DNA of 64,000 nt from CAZWKQ01 sp964634005 (GCA_964634005.1 CAZWKQ010000009.1:46779-110778); one strand, 5' to 3'; positions 19,049-27,584 are shown, counted from the first letter of the stretch. Translations and numbers: made by a program. Notes: generated from the letters alone by a model not told the origin.

Positions 19049-20050
19049 ATGGCTTTTAATTTAAAAAACAGAAGTTTCCTGAAATTACTTGATTTTACAC
19101 CTCAGGAAATAAAATTCTTGCTTGATTTATCATTAGATTTAAAAAAAGCAAAATATACAGGAACCGAACAACAGCGATTGAAAGGTAAAAACATAGCTTT
19201 ACTTTTCGAAAAAGATTCTACCCGCACACGTTGCGCCTTCGAAGTAGCAGCTTTAGACCAAGGTGCTCATGTTACATATATAGGACCATCAGGTTCTCAA
19301 ATGGGTAAAAAAGAATCGATGAAAGATACAGCACGCGTTTTGGGACGCATGTACGACGGTATTGAATACCGCGGATACGGGCAACATATTGTAGAAGAGC
19401 TTGCAAAATATGCAGGTGTACCTGTTTGGAACGGTTTAACAAATGAATTTCATCCAACCCAAATTCTGGCTGATTTCCTCACTATGATGGAACATTCGGA
19501 TAAACCATTAAATAAAGTTGCTTTTTGTTACTTAGGCGATGCACGCAATAATATGGGCAATTCGTTGATGGTTGGTGCTGCAAAAATGGGTATGGATTTC
19601 CGTGCTGCTGCTCCTAAAGCTTGTTGGCCAAACGAAGAATTAGTAGCAAAATGTAAAGAAATTGCCAAAGAAACAGGTGCTAAGATTACATTAACCGAAA
19701 GTGTTGACGAAGCAGTAAAAGGTGTTGATTTCCTTTACACCGACGTATGGGTATCAATGGGAGAACCCGATTCAGTTTGGATTGAACGTATTAATTTACT
19801 TAAACCATATCAGGTAAATATGGAAGTAGTTAAAAAAACAGGAAATCCAAATGTAAAATTCCTGCATTGCTTACCTGCATTCCACAACCGCGAGACTACA
19901 ATTGGCGAAGAAATTTATCAGAAATACGGCCTTGACGGAATGGAAGTTACCGAAGACGTTTTTGAATCACCTATGTCTATCGTTTTCGATGAAGCCGAAA
20001 ACAGACTTCATACAATAAAAGCCGTTATGGTTGCCACTCTTGGTGCATAA
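19049..20050 (+). CDS. arcB: Ornithine carbamoyltransferase
   Basis: The 333-residue enzyme has the carbamoyl-phosphate motif STRTR, the HPTQILAD motif, the ornithine-binding DVWVSMG segment and the catalytic HCLP of the FLHCLPAFHN stretch. The intact DxxxSMG supports ornithine rather than putrescine or an acetylated substrate. A GGAGG sequence about 8 bases before the ATG is one of the few clear Shine-Dalgarno sites here. Next to carbamate kinase the enzyme most likely runs in the catabolic direction (citrulline phosphorolysis), so I use arcB. Sequence alone cannot rule out the biosynthetic argF role. Confidence 0.92.
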   Translation: MAFNLKNRSFLKLLDFTPQEIKFLLDLSLDLKKAKYTGTEQQRLKGKNIALLFEKDSTRTRCAFEVAALDQGAHVTYIGPSGSQMGKKESMKDTARVLGRMYDGIEYRGYGQHIVEELAKYAGVPVWNGLTNEFHPTQILADFLTMMEHSDKPLNKVAFCYLGDARNNMGNSLMVGAAKMGMDFRAAAPKACWPNEELVAKCKEIAKETGAKITLTESVDEAVKGVDFLYTDVWVSMGEPDSVWIERINLLKPYQVNMEVVKKTGNPNVKFLHCLPAFHNRETTIGEEIYQKYGLDGMEVTEDVFESPMSIVFDEAENRLHTIKAVMVATLGA

Positions 20051-20065
20051 TAAATTTATAAGTTT

Positions 20066-20095
20066 AAAAAGCCCTGAATAAGGGCTTTTTTTTTT
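20066..20095 (+). terminator. Rho-independent terminator after arcB
   Basis: AAAAAGCCC and GGGCTTTTT pair around a six-base loop (20075-20081) and are followed by a T run to 20095. It ends the arcC-arcB transcript just before the lipid-kinase gene. Confidence 0.9.
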
Positions 20096-20108
20096 GCATT
20101 TTATTTTA

Positions 20109-21032
20109 ATGACTAATAAAAACCTGAATAAATTCTATATTGTTGTCAATCCTAACGCAGGTGCAGGGAAAACCAATAGGGATTGGAGAAAAATTAATTC
20201 ATTATTAAACAATAGTAAACTTACTTTTGATATTTATTTCACTAAATATGCAGGTGATGCCATAAACGCCGTAGTTAATGCCGTTGAAAATGGTTATAGA
20301 AAATTTATTGCTCTTGGAGGCGACGGTACTCTTAATGAAATAATAAACGGTTTATTTTCTCAAAATATTTGCGATGCAAACGAATTTGCAGTTGGAATGA
20401 TTCCTGTAGGCACGGGAAACGATTGGTGCAGAACATATAACATACCTGTCGATTACAAAAAAGCAATAAAAATTATTGAAGAACAAAAAATATTTGTTCA
20501 AGATATTGGATTGGTTGAAATATCAGGCAAAAAGCAATATTTTATTAATGTTGCCGGACTTGGGTTCGATGCTGCAGTTGCTCATAAAACAAATATCAAA
20601 AAGCAAAAAGGAAAAGGCGGAAAATTATCGTATTTAATAAGCATTTTTTCTGTTTTAAATAAGTATAAATCGAAAATTACAAAAATTATCACTTCTGAAG
20701 AATCTATAGAGATAGATCTTTTTAGTATGAATGTCGGGATATGTAAATACAACGGCGGAGGTATGCTTCAGCTTCCTGAGGCTGTTCCCGATGACGGTCT
20801 TTTCGATGTAACGATTATTAAAAATGTTTCAAAATTCGAACTAATCAGAAATATTAATAAATTATTTGACGGTAATATTCTTAAACATCCAAAAGTAATT
20901 AATTTAAGAACAAATAATCTAAATATAATTAATAATCAAGACCTTCTACTCGAAACTGACGGAGAAAGCAATGCAATAGGAAACTATAAATTCTCAATAA
21001 TTCCAAAAGCAATGAAAGTTTTTATCAAATAA
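20109..21032 (+). CDS. Diacylglycerol/lipid kinase family protein (YegS-like)
   Basis: I choose the ATG at 20109; an in-frame ATG at 20094 falls in the T run of the preceding terminator and is unlikely. The 307-residue protein has the DAGK catalytic motifs NPNAGAGK (phosphate loop), GGDGTLNEIINGL and PVGTGNDWCR. The family phosphorylates diacylglycerol or long-chain base lipids with ATP at the membrane. The product may feed phospholipid or, in Bacteroidota, sphingolipid turnover, but the substrate is not determined. The gene converges with the lamin-tail lipoprotein. Confidence 0.9.
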   Translation: MTNKNLNKFYIVVNPNAGAGKTNRDWRKINSLLNNSKLTFDIYFTKYAGDAINAVVNAVENGYRKFIALGGDGTLNEIINGLFSQNICDANEFAVGMIPVGTGNDWCRTYNIPVDYKKAIKIIEEQKIFVQDIGLVEISGKKQYFINVAGLGFDAAVAHKTNIKKQKGKGGKLSYLISIFSVLNKYKSKITKIITSEESIEIDLFSMNVGICKYNGGGMLQLPEAVPDDGLFDVTIIKNVSKFELIRNINKLFDGNILKHPKVINLRTNNLNIINNQDLLLETDGESNAIGNYKFSIIPKAMKVFIK

Positions 21033-21036
21033 AAAA

Positions 21037-21852
21037 CTATTTATTACCAACTTCATAACTAATTTTTACAGCAGGAGCACCATCCGGATAAAAACTTACT
21101 GCAGACGAATCGTCAGTGGCAGTTATATAAAAACTTATTTTATAGTTTGCCGGAAATCCTTGTATTTTGGCTTCCAATTTTCTGGGATCGCAACATGTAT
21201 TAGTAAAATCAGCTTTATATTCCACATTATTAATATCATCGTAATATATCAACTTTGCACCGGTAAGCCCATGATCATCAAAAATAAAAGCCGAAACGGC
21301 AACTTCCTGAAATGGCATCGGGTTAATAGGTGAAAATGAAACATCTTTTATTACAGGAGGTTGATTGGGCATCATAAAAGTATAATTCGACTGCATAGGC
21401 GTAGGTGTGTCGAAATAAATATAATTATTTCCGCCATCAGGAAGACGACCATACGAACCTCCATCTACTAAGTTAACAAATTCAAACTTATCAACTAATT
21501 TCTTATATGGATCTTCGAGATATACTACTCCTCCATTTTTGTTTATAAAAACAGGTAAATTATTATTTCCCTGAATAGAAGCTAAATTGTAAACAATATA
21601 TCCCTTTGAAGGTATTACGTTCGAGCTTAATCTAACCTTATTTTTATAATCAGCATATAAAAGAAACCCTCTCAAATCAATAGCGGTATCTTCATCGTTA
21701 TATATTTCAATCCAATTAGGGTTATATCCAATTTCGTTAATATATAACTTAAATTGTGAATGCTCGGGAGAATATATACTGTTTTCTTTCTGACAACCGA
21801 TTAATAAAGAAAATACAAGTATAACTATTGATATAGTTACATATTTATACAT
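21037..21852 (-). CDS. Lamin-tail-domain lipoprotein
   Basis: I choose the ATG at 21852 because the upstream in-frame codon at 21867 is TTG. The signal and lipobox (SLLIGCQK, Cys at residue 20) precede a lamin tail domain (about 37-125; LYINEIGYNPNWIEIYN, then IDLRGFLLYAD, then VIPSKGYIVYNL). The C-terminal half is an Ig-like sandwich (PPVIKDVSFSPINP onward). Lamin-tail domains in bacteria occur in exported nucleases and surface proteins, but no enzyme domain is present here. It is probably a surface-displayed binding lipoprotein. It ends 5 bases from the convergent lipid-kinase gene. Confidence 0.82.
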   Translation of the reverse strand: MYKYVTISIVILVFSLLIGCQKENSIYSPEHSQFKLYINEIGYNPNWIEIYNDEDTAIDLRGFLLYADYKNKVRLSSNVIPSKGYIVYNLASIQGNNNLPVFINKNGGVVYLEDPYKKLVDKFEFVNLVDGGSYGRLPDGGNNYIYFDTPTPMQSNYTFMMPNQPPVIKDVSFSPINPMPFQEVAVSAFIFDDHGLTGAKLIYYDDINNVEYKADFTNTCCDPRKLEAKIQGFPANYKISFYITATDDSSAVSFYPDGAPAVKISYEVGNK

Positions 21853-21906
21853 ATCACTTTTTTTCAAATTAAAACAATTGAAAAAAGCTTTTGATTTTGA
21901 AAGTAT

Positions 21907-22086
21907 CTATTTTTTTATCTCGTAATAACACATTTTGGGCGAATGCACCTGACCTTCAGTTTTTAACTTTTTAATAAGTTTATCAACTTCTTTTTTATCT
22001 ATTCCGGACAATTCGGCTATTTCTCCTGATTTTAATGGTTTTCCGGCTTTCTGCAGAGTTTCGATAATAACTTTTTGATTTTCCAT
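21907..22086 (-). CDS. 59-residue winged-helix DNA-binding protein
   Basis: A short frame from the ATG at 22084-22086 to TAG at 21907 encodes MENQKVIIETLQKAGKPLKS and on to a C-terminal CYYEIKK. The middle (SGEIAELSGIDKKEVDKLIK) is a helix-turn-helix typical of small ArsR/MarR-like winged-helix proteins. The pattern KAGKPLKSGEIAE and the ending SPKMCYYE match small stand-alone regulators seen in anaerobes. Codon use and the balanced acidic and basic helices support a real gene. It lies between the lamin-tail lipoprotein and tRNA-His on the same strand. Target unknown. Confidence 0.75.
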   Translation of the reverse strand: MENQKVIIETLQKAGKPLKSGEIAELSGIDKKEVDKLIKKLKTEGQVHSPKMCYYEIKK

Positions 22087-22131
22087 AATAAAAAATGTTT
22101 TATTTGATGAATTTAAACATAACAGATAAAA

Positions 22132-22162
22132 GAAAAAAGCACAGATAAAAATTTCTGTGCTT
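22132..22162 (-). terminator. Terminator after tRNA-His
   Basis: On the minus strand AAGCACAGA (22154-22162) pairs with TCTGTGCTT (22138-22146) around a short AT loop, followed by a T run. It would end the tRNA-His transcript before the small winged-helix gene. Confidence 0.8.
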
Positions 22163-22171
22163 AATCATCAG

Positions 22172-22246
22172 GGTAGATGATGGGATTCGAACCCACGACC
22201 CTCAGAACCACAATCTGATGCTCTAACCAGCTGAACTACATCTACC
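22172..22246 (-). tRNA. tRNA-His (anticodon GTG)
   Basis: The minus-strand sequence folds as a cloverleaf of 75 bases. The anticodon stem TCAGA/TCTGA encloses the loop TTGTGGT, giving GTG. The T loop is TTCGAAT. The acceptor has the extra 5' G (G-1) opposite C73, diagnostic for tRNA-His. CCA is not encoded in the genome. Confidence 0.95.
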
Positions 22247-22260
22247 GTATAAATTCTTTG

Positions 22261-22290
22261 CAAAATTATACATTTTTTTTAATTCTGCAA
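22261..22290 (-). promoter_or_regulatory. tRNA-His promoter (TTG-N19-TAATTTTG)
   Basis: On the minus strand TTG (22288-22290) and TAATTTTG (22261-22268) are exactly 19 bases apart, a full match to the Bacteroidota consensus, ending 14 bases before the tRNA 5' end. Confidence 0.85.
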
Positions 22291-22304
22291 ATTTTAGAAT
22301 CAAC

Positions 22305-24521
22305 TTATCTCAGTATTGTCAAAGAACCTTTGTACTCTCCTTCGTTTAAATAGCCTTTATATCTAAGAATGAAGTAATATGTTCCATCAGGCAATCCTTC
22401 ACCGTCCCATTTATGCACATCAGGAATATATGGCTCTTTTTCGTAAACTTTCTTTCCCCAGCGGTTATATATTATTAGTTGATTGCTCAAATAATTCTCA
22501 AGATTAAGTATTTTGAAATAATCATTAAAGCCGTCACCATTAGGAGTGATAATATTTGGAAAAACTAATGAATCTTCAACTATTCTAATTTCCTGATAAG
22601 TAGAATCGGAACAACCGTGAGCAGTAGTAACTTTTAACCAAATACCAAATAATCCTTGAGATAAATACAAGTGGGTAGGATTTTGCAGATTACTCGAATT
22701 ATCAGGGGAAGCAGGTTCTCCGAAATTCCAAAACCAATTTGTTACGTTTGATGATGAATGAGAACTATTGAAAGAAATCAGCGAATTTGTAATCGGTGCA
22801 ATATTTGGAGTTGCAGTAAATGAAGCTACCGGCATAGGATAAACTTTGGCAGCATTAAACAGTTTTATATATCCCTGACAACCATCAGTAGTAATAACAC
22901 TAAGAGAAACGTCGTAATTACCAACTTGAGTGTATGTATGAGTCGGATTAGCTATTGTACTTGTTCCTCCGTCCCCAAAATTCCAACTATAAGTTTGAAC
23001 TGCAGGAAATGTAATATCGGTAAAGTTTAATGTAAGCGGCACACAACCTTCGGCAGGCATAGGATTAACATCAAAGGATACAGAAGGCTCTTGATTAACA
23101 ATAACATTCATATCGGCTGTATCTCCTGGACATCCTGTCGAATCGGTTACCATTACGGTATAATACATACTATTACCAATGGGAGGAGTACTTATTGGAT
23201 TTGCAATATTAGGATTGTTTAAATAGGTTGTCGGTTGCCAATTGTATGTATAAGGAGGATGCCCATACTGCGTTATTATTCCCAACTGGGCACTTGCATC
23301 CAGATTATCATTCTGACAAATCATTGTATCCGTAATAGAATTAACCACTATAGGTTGATAACTCAATATTGGAATTGTTACGCTATCATAAGTACAAACT
23401 GTTGACTTAATTTTAATCGTAACATATTCAATAGGTTCATTAATTCCATCCATATAAGGCATAATAATAAGTGTGCCTGAAGTTTGACCGGGTGGAATAG
23501 GAAAAGTATTTCCAATTAAAGGGAAGTCAACTCCGTTTGTTGCAGTTCCGTAAACAGTATCAATCGGAACCCAGAACGTATCTGCTTTTGCGTAGGGTAA
23601 ATTAAATTTAATCATTGCATTATTACATCCTTCAATTGCCATAGGAATTGCAGAAGGAGTAGAATAGTTAGTTGTTACTGTAATAGCATTACTCGAAAAA
23701 CTGTTAGCTTCAAGAAATACACCTGAATCTAAAGCAGTATCACCTGCATCGGCAATTGCTATTTTGATGTGGTATTGAGTACATGGCTGAACTACTATCC
23801 AAGCGGTTAATACAACAGTTAAACCATCATATTGAACAGAAACTCCACCGCAATTATTTACATAATATGCACAGTTATTACATGGTCCAGTTGTTTGATT
23901 TGTAGGACATCCCGAAAAATAACCGTTATTAACGTTATTTATTGCAACAGGTGTATTTGTATTTGGAATTATTGCAATATTTTTATTGTTGTAAGCAGGT
24001 CCATTGGGATTTATTCCTGTTACAAAAAAGCCAAAAACATCGTTAAAAGAAGAATTTACAAATTCAGGATATTCTTCCGAACCAAAAACATATCTGAACT
24101 TAATAGTATCGGAAAGCGGAATAAAATCGAATTCAAGTACTGCAGCATCATTTATAGTATAGCCTGGTATCAAAGACTGCAACTGCGGGTCACTGATATT
24201 TGTTGTACCAGTTGGAGTTGTTGTTCCGTTTGCATTATTAGGTCCCATAGCTCCGGTTACTCCACCTGAGGCCAAAATTAAACCACTGCTTATTCCTAAG
24301 TTTGTTGGAACTCCTCCTGTAACAAATGTACCCATCATACTCCCAACTAATGGACCGGTAGAATTATTAAACTTTACATTACTTACCGTAACTCCTGTTC
24401 CAAGCAAAGTCGATTGCACAAGCTGTTGCGGAGTTATTCCTGTACCGCTTGTTACGATAATTTGACTGTAAATACTGCTGATAAAAAGCGTACTTATTAT
24501 TAAACAAACTACTTTCTTCAT
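22305..24521 (-). CDS. T9SS surface protein: choice-of-anchor L, Calx-beta-like, PKD x2, CHU_C
   Basis: The 738-residue protein has a signal peptide (ending IYSQ). A choice-of-anchor L domain covers about 20-270 (ISSGLILASGG, then YVFGSEEYPEFVN). A Calx-beta-like segment follows (about 285-375; GTATNGVDF, GQTSGTLIIMP), then an Ig-like stretch. Two PKD domains (SWNFGDGG and a WNFGEPA variant) precede the CHU_C sorting domain (FPNIITPNGDGFNDYF, then YNRWGKKVYE, then SLTILR). It is expected to be exported by T9SS and attached to the surface as an adhesin. The CHU_C domain is almost the same as that of the upstream neighbour, so the two are paralogues at that end. Confidence 0.9.
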   Translation of the reverse strand: MKKVVCLIISTLFISSIYSQIIVTSGTGITPQQLVQSTLLGTGVTVSNVKFNNSTGPLVGSMMGTFVTGGVPTNLGISSGLILASGGVTGAMGPNNANGTTTPTGTTNISDPQLQSLIPGYTINDAAVLEFDFIPLSDTIKFRYVFGSEEYPEFVNSSFNDVFGFFVTGINPNGPAYNNKNIAIIPNTNTPVAINNVNNGYFSGCPTNQTTGPCNNCAYYVNNCGGVSVQYDGLTVVLTAWIVVQPCTQYHIKIAIADAGDTALDSGVFLEANSFSSNAITVTTNYSTPSAIPMAIEGCNNAMIKFNLPYAKADTFWVPIDTVYGTATNGVDFPLIGNTFPIPPGQTSGTLIIMPYMDGINEPIEYVTIKIKSTVCTYDSVTIPILSYQPIVVNSITDTMICQNDNLDASAQLGIITQYGHPPYTYNWQPTTYLNNPNIANPISTPPIGNSMYYTVMVTDSTGCPGDTADMNVIVNQEPSVSFDVNPMPAEGCVPLTLNFTDITFPAVQTYSWNFGDGGTSTIANPTHTYTQVGNYDVSLSVITTDGCQGYIKLFNAAKVYPMPVASFTATPNIAPITNSLISFNSSHSSSNVTNWFWNFGEPASPDNSSNLQNPTHLYLSQGLFGIWLKVTTAHGCSDSTYQEIRIVEDSLVFPNIITPNGDGFNDYFKILNLENYLSNQLIIYNRWGKKVYEKEPYIPDVHKWDGEGLPDGTYYFILRYKGYLNEGEYKGSLTILR

Positions 24522-24552
24522 ACTATTATATTTTCAGAGTTAATATCTAAAC

Positions 24553-24591
24553 AAATAAGCCGAAAGTTATTTAAAAACTTTCAGCTTATTT
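24553..24591 (-). terminator. Long hairpin between the two CHU_C genes
   Basis: AAATAAGCCGAAAGTT (24553-24568) pairs with AACTTTCAGCTTATTT (24576-24591), 16 pairs with one mismatch and a 7-base loop. On the minus strand it follows the upstream CHU_C gene and has a TTTGTTT tail. It sits only 31 bases before the next start codon, so it could be a terminator or an attenuator. Confidence 0.65.
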
Positions 24592-24634
24592 ATTTTAAAA
24601 TAAAAATCTTTTATAAATCAATTTATTTTTCATT

Positions 24635-26581
24635 TCACCTCAATATTGTCAAAGAACCTTTATGCTCACCGCTTCTTATATATCCTTCGTAAGTTAATAC
24701 ATAATAATAAGTTCCGTCGGGCAAACCCGAACCATCCCATTTATCGGTATCGGGCAGATAATTTTCTTTTTCATAAACTTTCTTTCCCCATCTGTTGAAA
24801 ATCAAAAGCTTATTATGTTTATAATTTTCAAGATTTGTAATTTTAAAGTAGTCGTTATATCCATCACCATTAGGAGTAATTATGTTAGGAAATACAAGAG
24901 AATCTTCTACCACCCTTACTGTTTTTGAAATTGAATCCTTACAACCATGAACTGTATAAGCCCACATCCATATTGTGTAAAGTCCATTCTGATAGTAGTT
25001 ATGAGTTGGATTCATTAAATTACTGAAAGGGGTTCCATCTCCAAAATCCCAAGTATAATTAGTTGCACCGGTTGTAGTGTTAGTGAATACAAAATGAGCA
25101 TCGTTTTTTGGTGCTATTTCAGGTGTAACATTAAACCCTGCAACAGGTTGAGTATAAACTTCAACAACATTAGAAATTGAAACCGAATCTTTACATCCAT
25201 AGGGTGTTGTTACAACTAATTTTGCGTTATAAATTCCCGGAGTAGTAAATGTATGAGTAAAATTAGGCACATTAAATGTAAGGCCACTTCCCAAATCCCA
25301 GAAAAACGATTGAATTGTAGGTTCAGAAGCATCTTTAAACTCAACAGTCAAAGGAGAACAGCCTTTAGCTGGATTTGGAACTGTTTCGAATGAAGGAGAA
25401 GGAGATTCATAAACAACAACATCCATAGTAGTAGGTAAAGAAGTACAATTATTGGTATCTTTAACTGTAAGAGAAATAGTGTTTACTATTGAATCGGTGG
25501 CTCCATAAATACTTGGACGATCCCACTGAACTAAAATAGGACCTGAACCACTACCGTTTGTAGAAATAGGGTTACCTCCAATATTCCAGTTAAAGTTTGA
25601 ATTTAAAGGAGCATTTCCTGTATATTGAAGTGTGGTTTTATAGTCGGAGCAAACAGGTGATACAACTGAAAAATTTGAAGTTGGAATTGGGTGTACTATC
25701 ACAAGAACGGAATCCTTAGCTATTAAAGGAGGGTTTTGAATAGAATCCATAATTGTTACAACATACCAAGTTGTTTGAGTCGGAGTGATTGGTGGAGGAT
25801 TAAATACATTATGCCCGGTTGACCATTTAACATTTTGAAGAGAATTACATAAAATTTCAACATTATCAATACCCCAATGGTCGAAAGCATTTCCTGAAGC
25901 TATATCCTGATACCATCTGATTTTTGTATTGACTGTTGAAGCAGCAGCAGGAATTGGAGAAGTATATCTGTTCCATTGATAATAAGGTCCAGTGGCAGCA
26001 TTACCGCTAACAGGAGTCCAATAACCGCCTGTTCCGTTTATATAATTTGATGTTCCGTAAGTACCGCTTGGAGCCTGATCAACTCCGGGAAATTGAACCC
26101 ATGTAGTTCCGTTATTTACAGAGTATTGTAAATGAACACCTTCTGTAGGTAAATCAGGTGATTCGCAATTGGCAGTATTTTGATTTGCACCATATTTCAT
26201 ATCAAAGTTAATAAAACAACCACCTGTTGACAAATCATAAGATACTGTCACTAGTTCTCTCGGATATGAATTTTGACCTAACCAACAAACAATTCCCGAT
26301 GCCGGTAAATTTGTCGGTGGGCAAGGATTGGTAAAACTTGCAACCACATTTGATGACCAACCTGTGCCAATAGTACCGTTATTAAAATTATTGTTCATTA
26401 AAAAGTTACATGCTCCACTTGATGTAAGTGTTACGCTTTCTCCCAAACAAATTTCAACAGTATCTTTAGGAACACCTCCAATTGTGCTGACTTTGGCAGT
26501 AATAGAACATTGAGAAAATGTATTATTTGCAATTATTAAAGAAAAAATTACTAATAAATATATTTTTAAAACAGTTTTCAT
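24635..26581 (-). CDS. T9SS surface protein with reelin-like N-terminus, PKD x2 and CHU_C
   Basis: The 648-residue protein has a signal peptide (ending TFSQ). The N-terminal half (about 55-245) contains a jelly-roll segment resembling a reelin subrepeat (FNNGTIGTGW, then ISFD-like INFDMKYG, then VHLQYSVNNGTTW, WGIDNVEI). Ig-like material and two PKD domains follow (FFWDLGSG and YTWDFGDG). The end is a CHU_C domain (FPNIITPNGDGYNDYF, then FNRWGKKVYE, then SLTILR). It is probably a T9SS-exported adhesin. It lies 22 bases after the small secreted protein gene at 26604 and shares its operon. Ligand unknown. Confidence 0.88.
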   Translation of the reverse strand: MKTVLKIYLLVIFSLIIANNTFSQCSITAKVSTIGGVPKDTVEICLGESVTLTSSGACNFLMNNNFNNGTIGTGWSSNVVASFTNPCPPTNLPASGIVCWLGQNSYPRELVTVSYDLSTGGCFINFDMKYGANQNTANCESPDLPTEGVHLQYSVNNGTTWVQFPGVDQAPSGTYGTSNYINGTGGYWTPVSGNAATGPYYQWNRYTSPIPAAASTVNTKIRWYQDIASGNAFDHWGIDNVEILCNSLQNVKWSTGHNVFNPPPITPTQTTWYVVTIMDSIQNPPLIAKDSVLVIVHPIPTSNFSVVSPVCSDYKTTLQYTGNAPLNSNFNWNIGGNPISTNGSGSGPILVQWDRPSIYGATDSIVNTISLTVKDTNNCTSLPTTMDVVVYESPSPSFETVPNPAKGCSPLTVEFKDASEPTIQSFFWDLGSGLTFNVPNFTHTFTTPGIYNAKLVVTTPYGCKDSVSISNVVEVYTQPVAGFNVTPEIAPKNDAHFVFTNTTTGATNYTWDFGDGTPFSNLMNPTHNYYQNGLYTIWMWAYTVHGCKDSISKTVRVVEDSLVFPNIITPNGDGYNDYFKITNLENYKHNKLLIFNRWGKKVYEKENYLPDTDKWDGSGLPDGTYYYVLTYEGYIRSGEHKGSLTILR

Positions 26582-26603
26582 ATTATAAAATCCGATTATT
26601 TAA

Positions 26604-27074
26604 CTAATTACGAACGTTAACAACTACATTATTTAATTGAAATTTAGTCAAATTAACTTTATTTTGGTATTTAGTGAATTTAGAAAATATTACTAATTCC
26701 CTTAATTGATGGCGTTTTTCGCAACTGCCTATTTTAGTTTCACCGGCGTTAAGCTCAATTTTGTTATGGTTTTCACCGTTTTTCATATTACAAGTTCTGC
26801 AGTTGTCGTTGTACCATAATTCGGTATCCCATTCAACAATAATATTTTGATTTGTTGTGTTAACTACTTTTAAAACAACATTTTCTTGATGAATATCATT
26901 CACTTCATCACTGCAGTTTTCGTATTTAAAATAAATCTTGACTCCATTTTTTTCAGTTAAAAGTTTCCACTCAGTGTTTTGTGATTCCTTGGTATTTTGA
27001 TTATTATCATTACCTGCATAAGCAAAAACACTGACTAAAGCAACTAAAATAACTACTAAAAAGTTCTTTTTCAT
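26604..27074 (-). CDS. Small secreted protein of unknown function
   Basis: The 156-residue protein has a signal peptide (cleavage near AYAGN) and a single compact domain with four Cys in NCRTCNMKNG, ENCSDE and GSCEKR. The strands (ENVVLKVVNTTNQNIIVEWD) look like an Ig-type or beta-sandwich fold. I do not recognise the family. It begins the unit that continues 22 bases later into the CHU_C protein at 26581, which suggests a role at the cell surface with that adhesin. The Cys could form disulfides in the periplasm. Confidence 0.68.
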   Translation of the reverse strand: MKKNFLVVILVALVSVFAYAGNDNNQNTKESQNTEWKLLTEKNGVKIYFKYENCSDEVNDIHQENVVLKVVNTTNQNIIVEWDTELWYNDNCRTCNMKNGENHNKIELNAGETKIGSCEKRHQLRELVIFSKFTKYQNKVNLTKFQLNNVVVNVRN

Positions 27075-27188
27075 AACGTTATTAATTTAAATGATTTATA
27101 AATATTTATTTTATTGATTATAAGCTAAAATAATTAAAAAACACCTAATAGACAAAGAATCTTAGTAAATGGTTGTATTAAAATCGAA

Positions 27189-27500
27189 TTAATTGATTTT
27201 TTTATTGATAATTTTCTCAATAGATTCAACTTTTTTTACCATTCTTTTTGATTGATTCTTTCTAATATCAAGTTTTAGCGAAGAATATACCCTGTTACAA
27301 TCCGATTCTAAAGTTTTATAAGCTCTATTTACACATTCCAATGCTTCTTCCAAAGTTTCAGTTTCTACGATAGTTCCCATTGGTGTTAATTTGTATGTAA
27401 TATTCATGTTTTCAAACAATTCTATAATTCGGCTTACATATTTACTAACACTTTCTCCTTTATCGGTAGGAAACATCGAAAATTCAAGTAAAACAGACAT
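27189..27500 (-). CDS. MTH1187-type thiamine-binding protein
   Basis: I choose the ATG at 27500 (MSVLLEFSMFP), where family members begin, giving 103 residues; an upstream in-frame start at 27548 would add an atypical extension. The sequence (MFPTDKGESVSKYVSRIIELFE, MGTIVETETLEEAL) matches the small ferredoxin-like fold of the MTH1187/YkoF family. These proteins bind thiamine or related pyrimidines as cytoplasmic oligomers. No thiamine genes are adjacent. It is followed on the same strand by the secreted-protein/CHU_C unit. Confidence 0.82.
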   Translation of the reverse strand: MSVLLEFSMFPTDKGESVSKYVSRIIELFENMNITYKLTPMGTIVETETLEEALECVNRAYKTLESDCNRVYSSLKLDIRKNQSKRMVKKVESIEKIINKKIN

Positions 27501-27584
27501 ATTTCTAATTTTTATTGCAAATAAACACAAATTTTGTTTTTTTAACAATTAAATGATTGTTAAAATTTTAAAATTCCTAAATTT

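Noticed and set aside
20094..20111. Upstream ATG of the lipid-kinase gene at 20094
   Set aside because: It falls in the T run of the arcB terminator; the ATG at 20109 gives the normal family start.
23832..24269. Open frame of 145 codons on the plus strand
   Set aside because: It lies wholly inside the choice-of-anchor L region on the other strand and has no family features; it is an antisense shadow.
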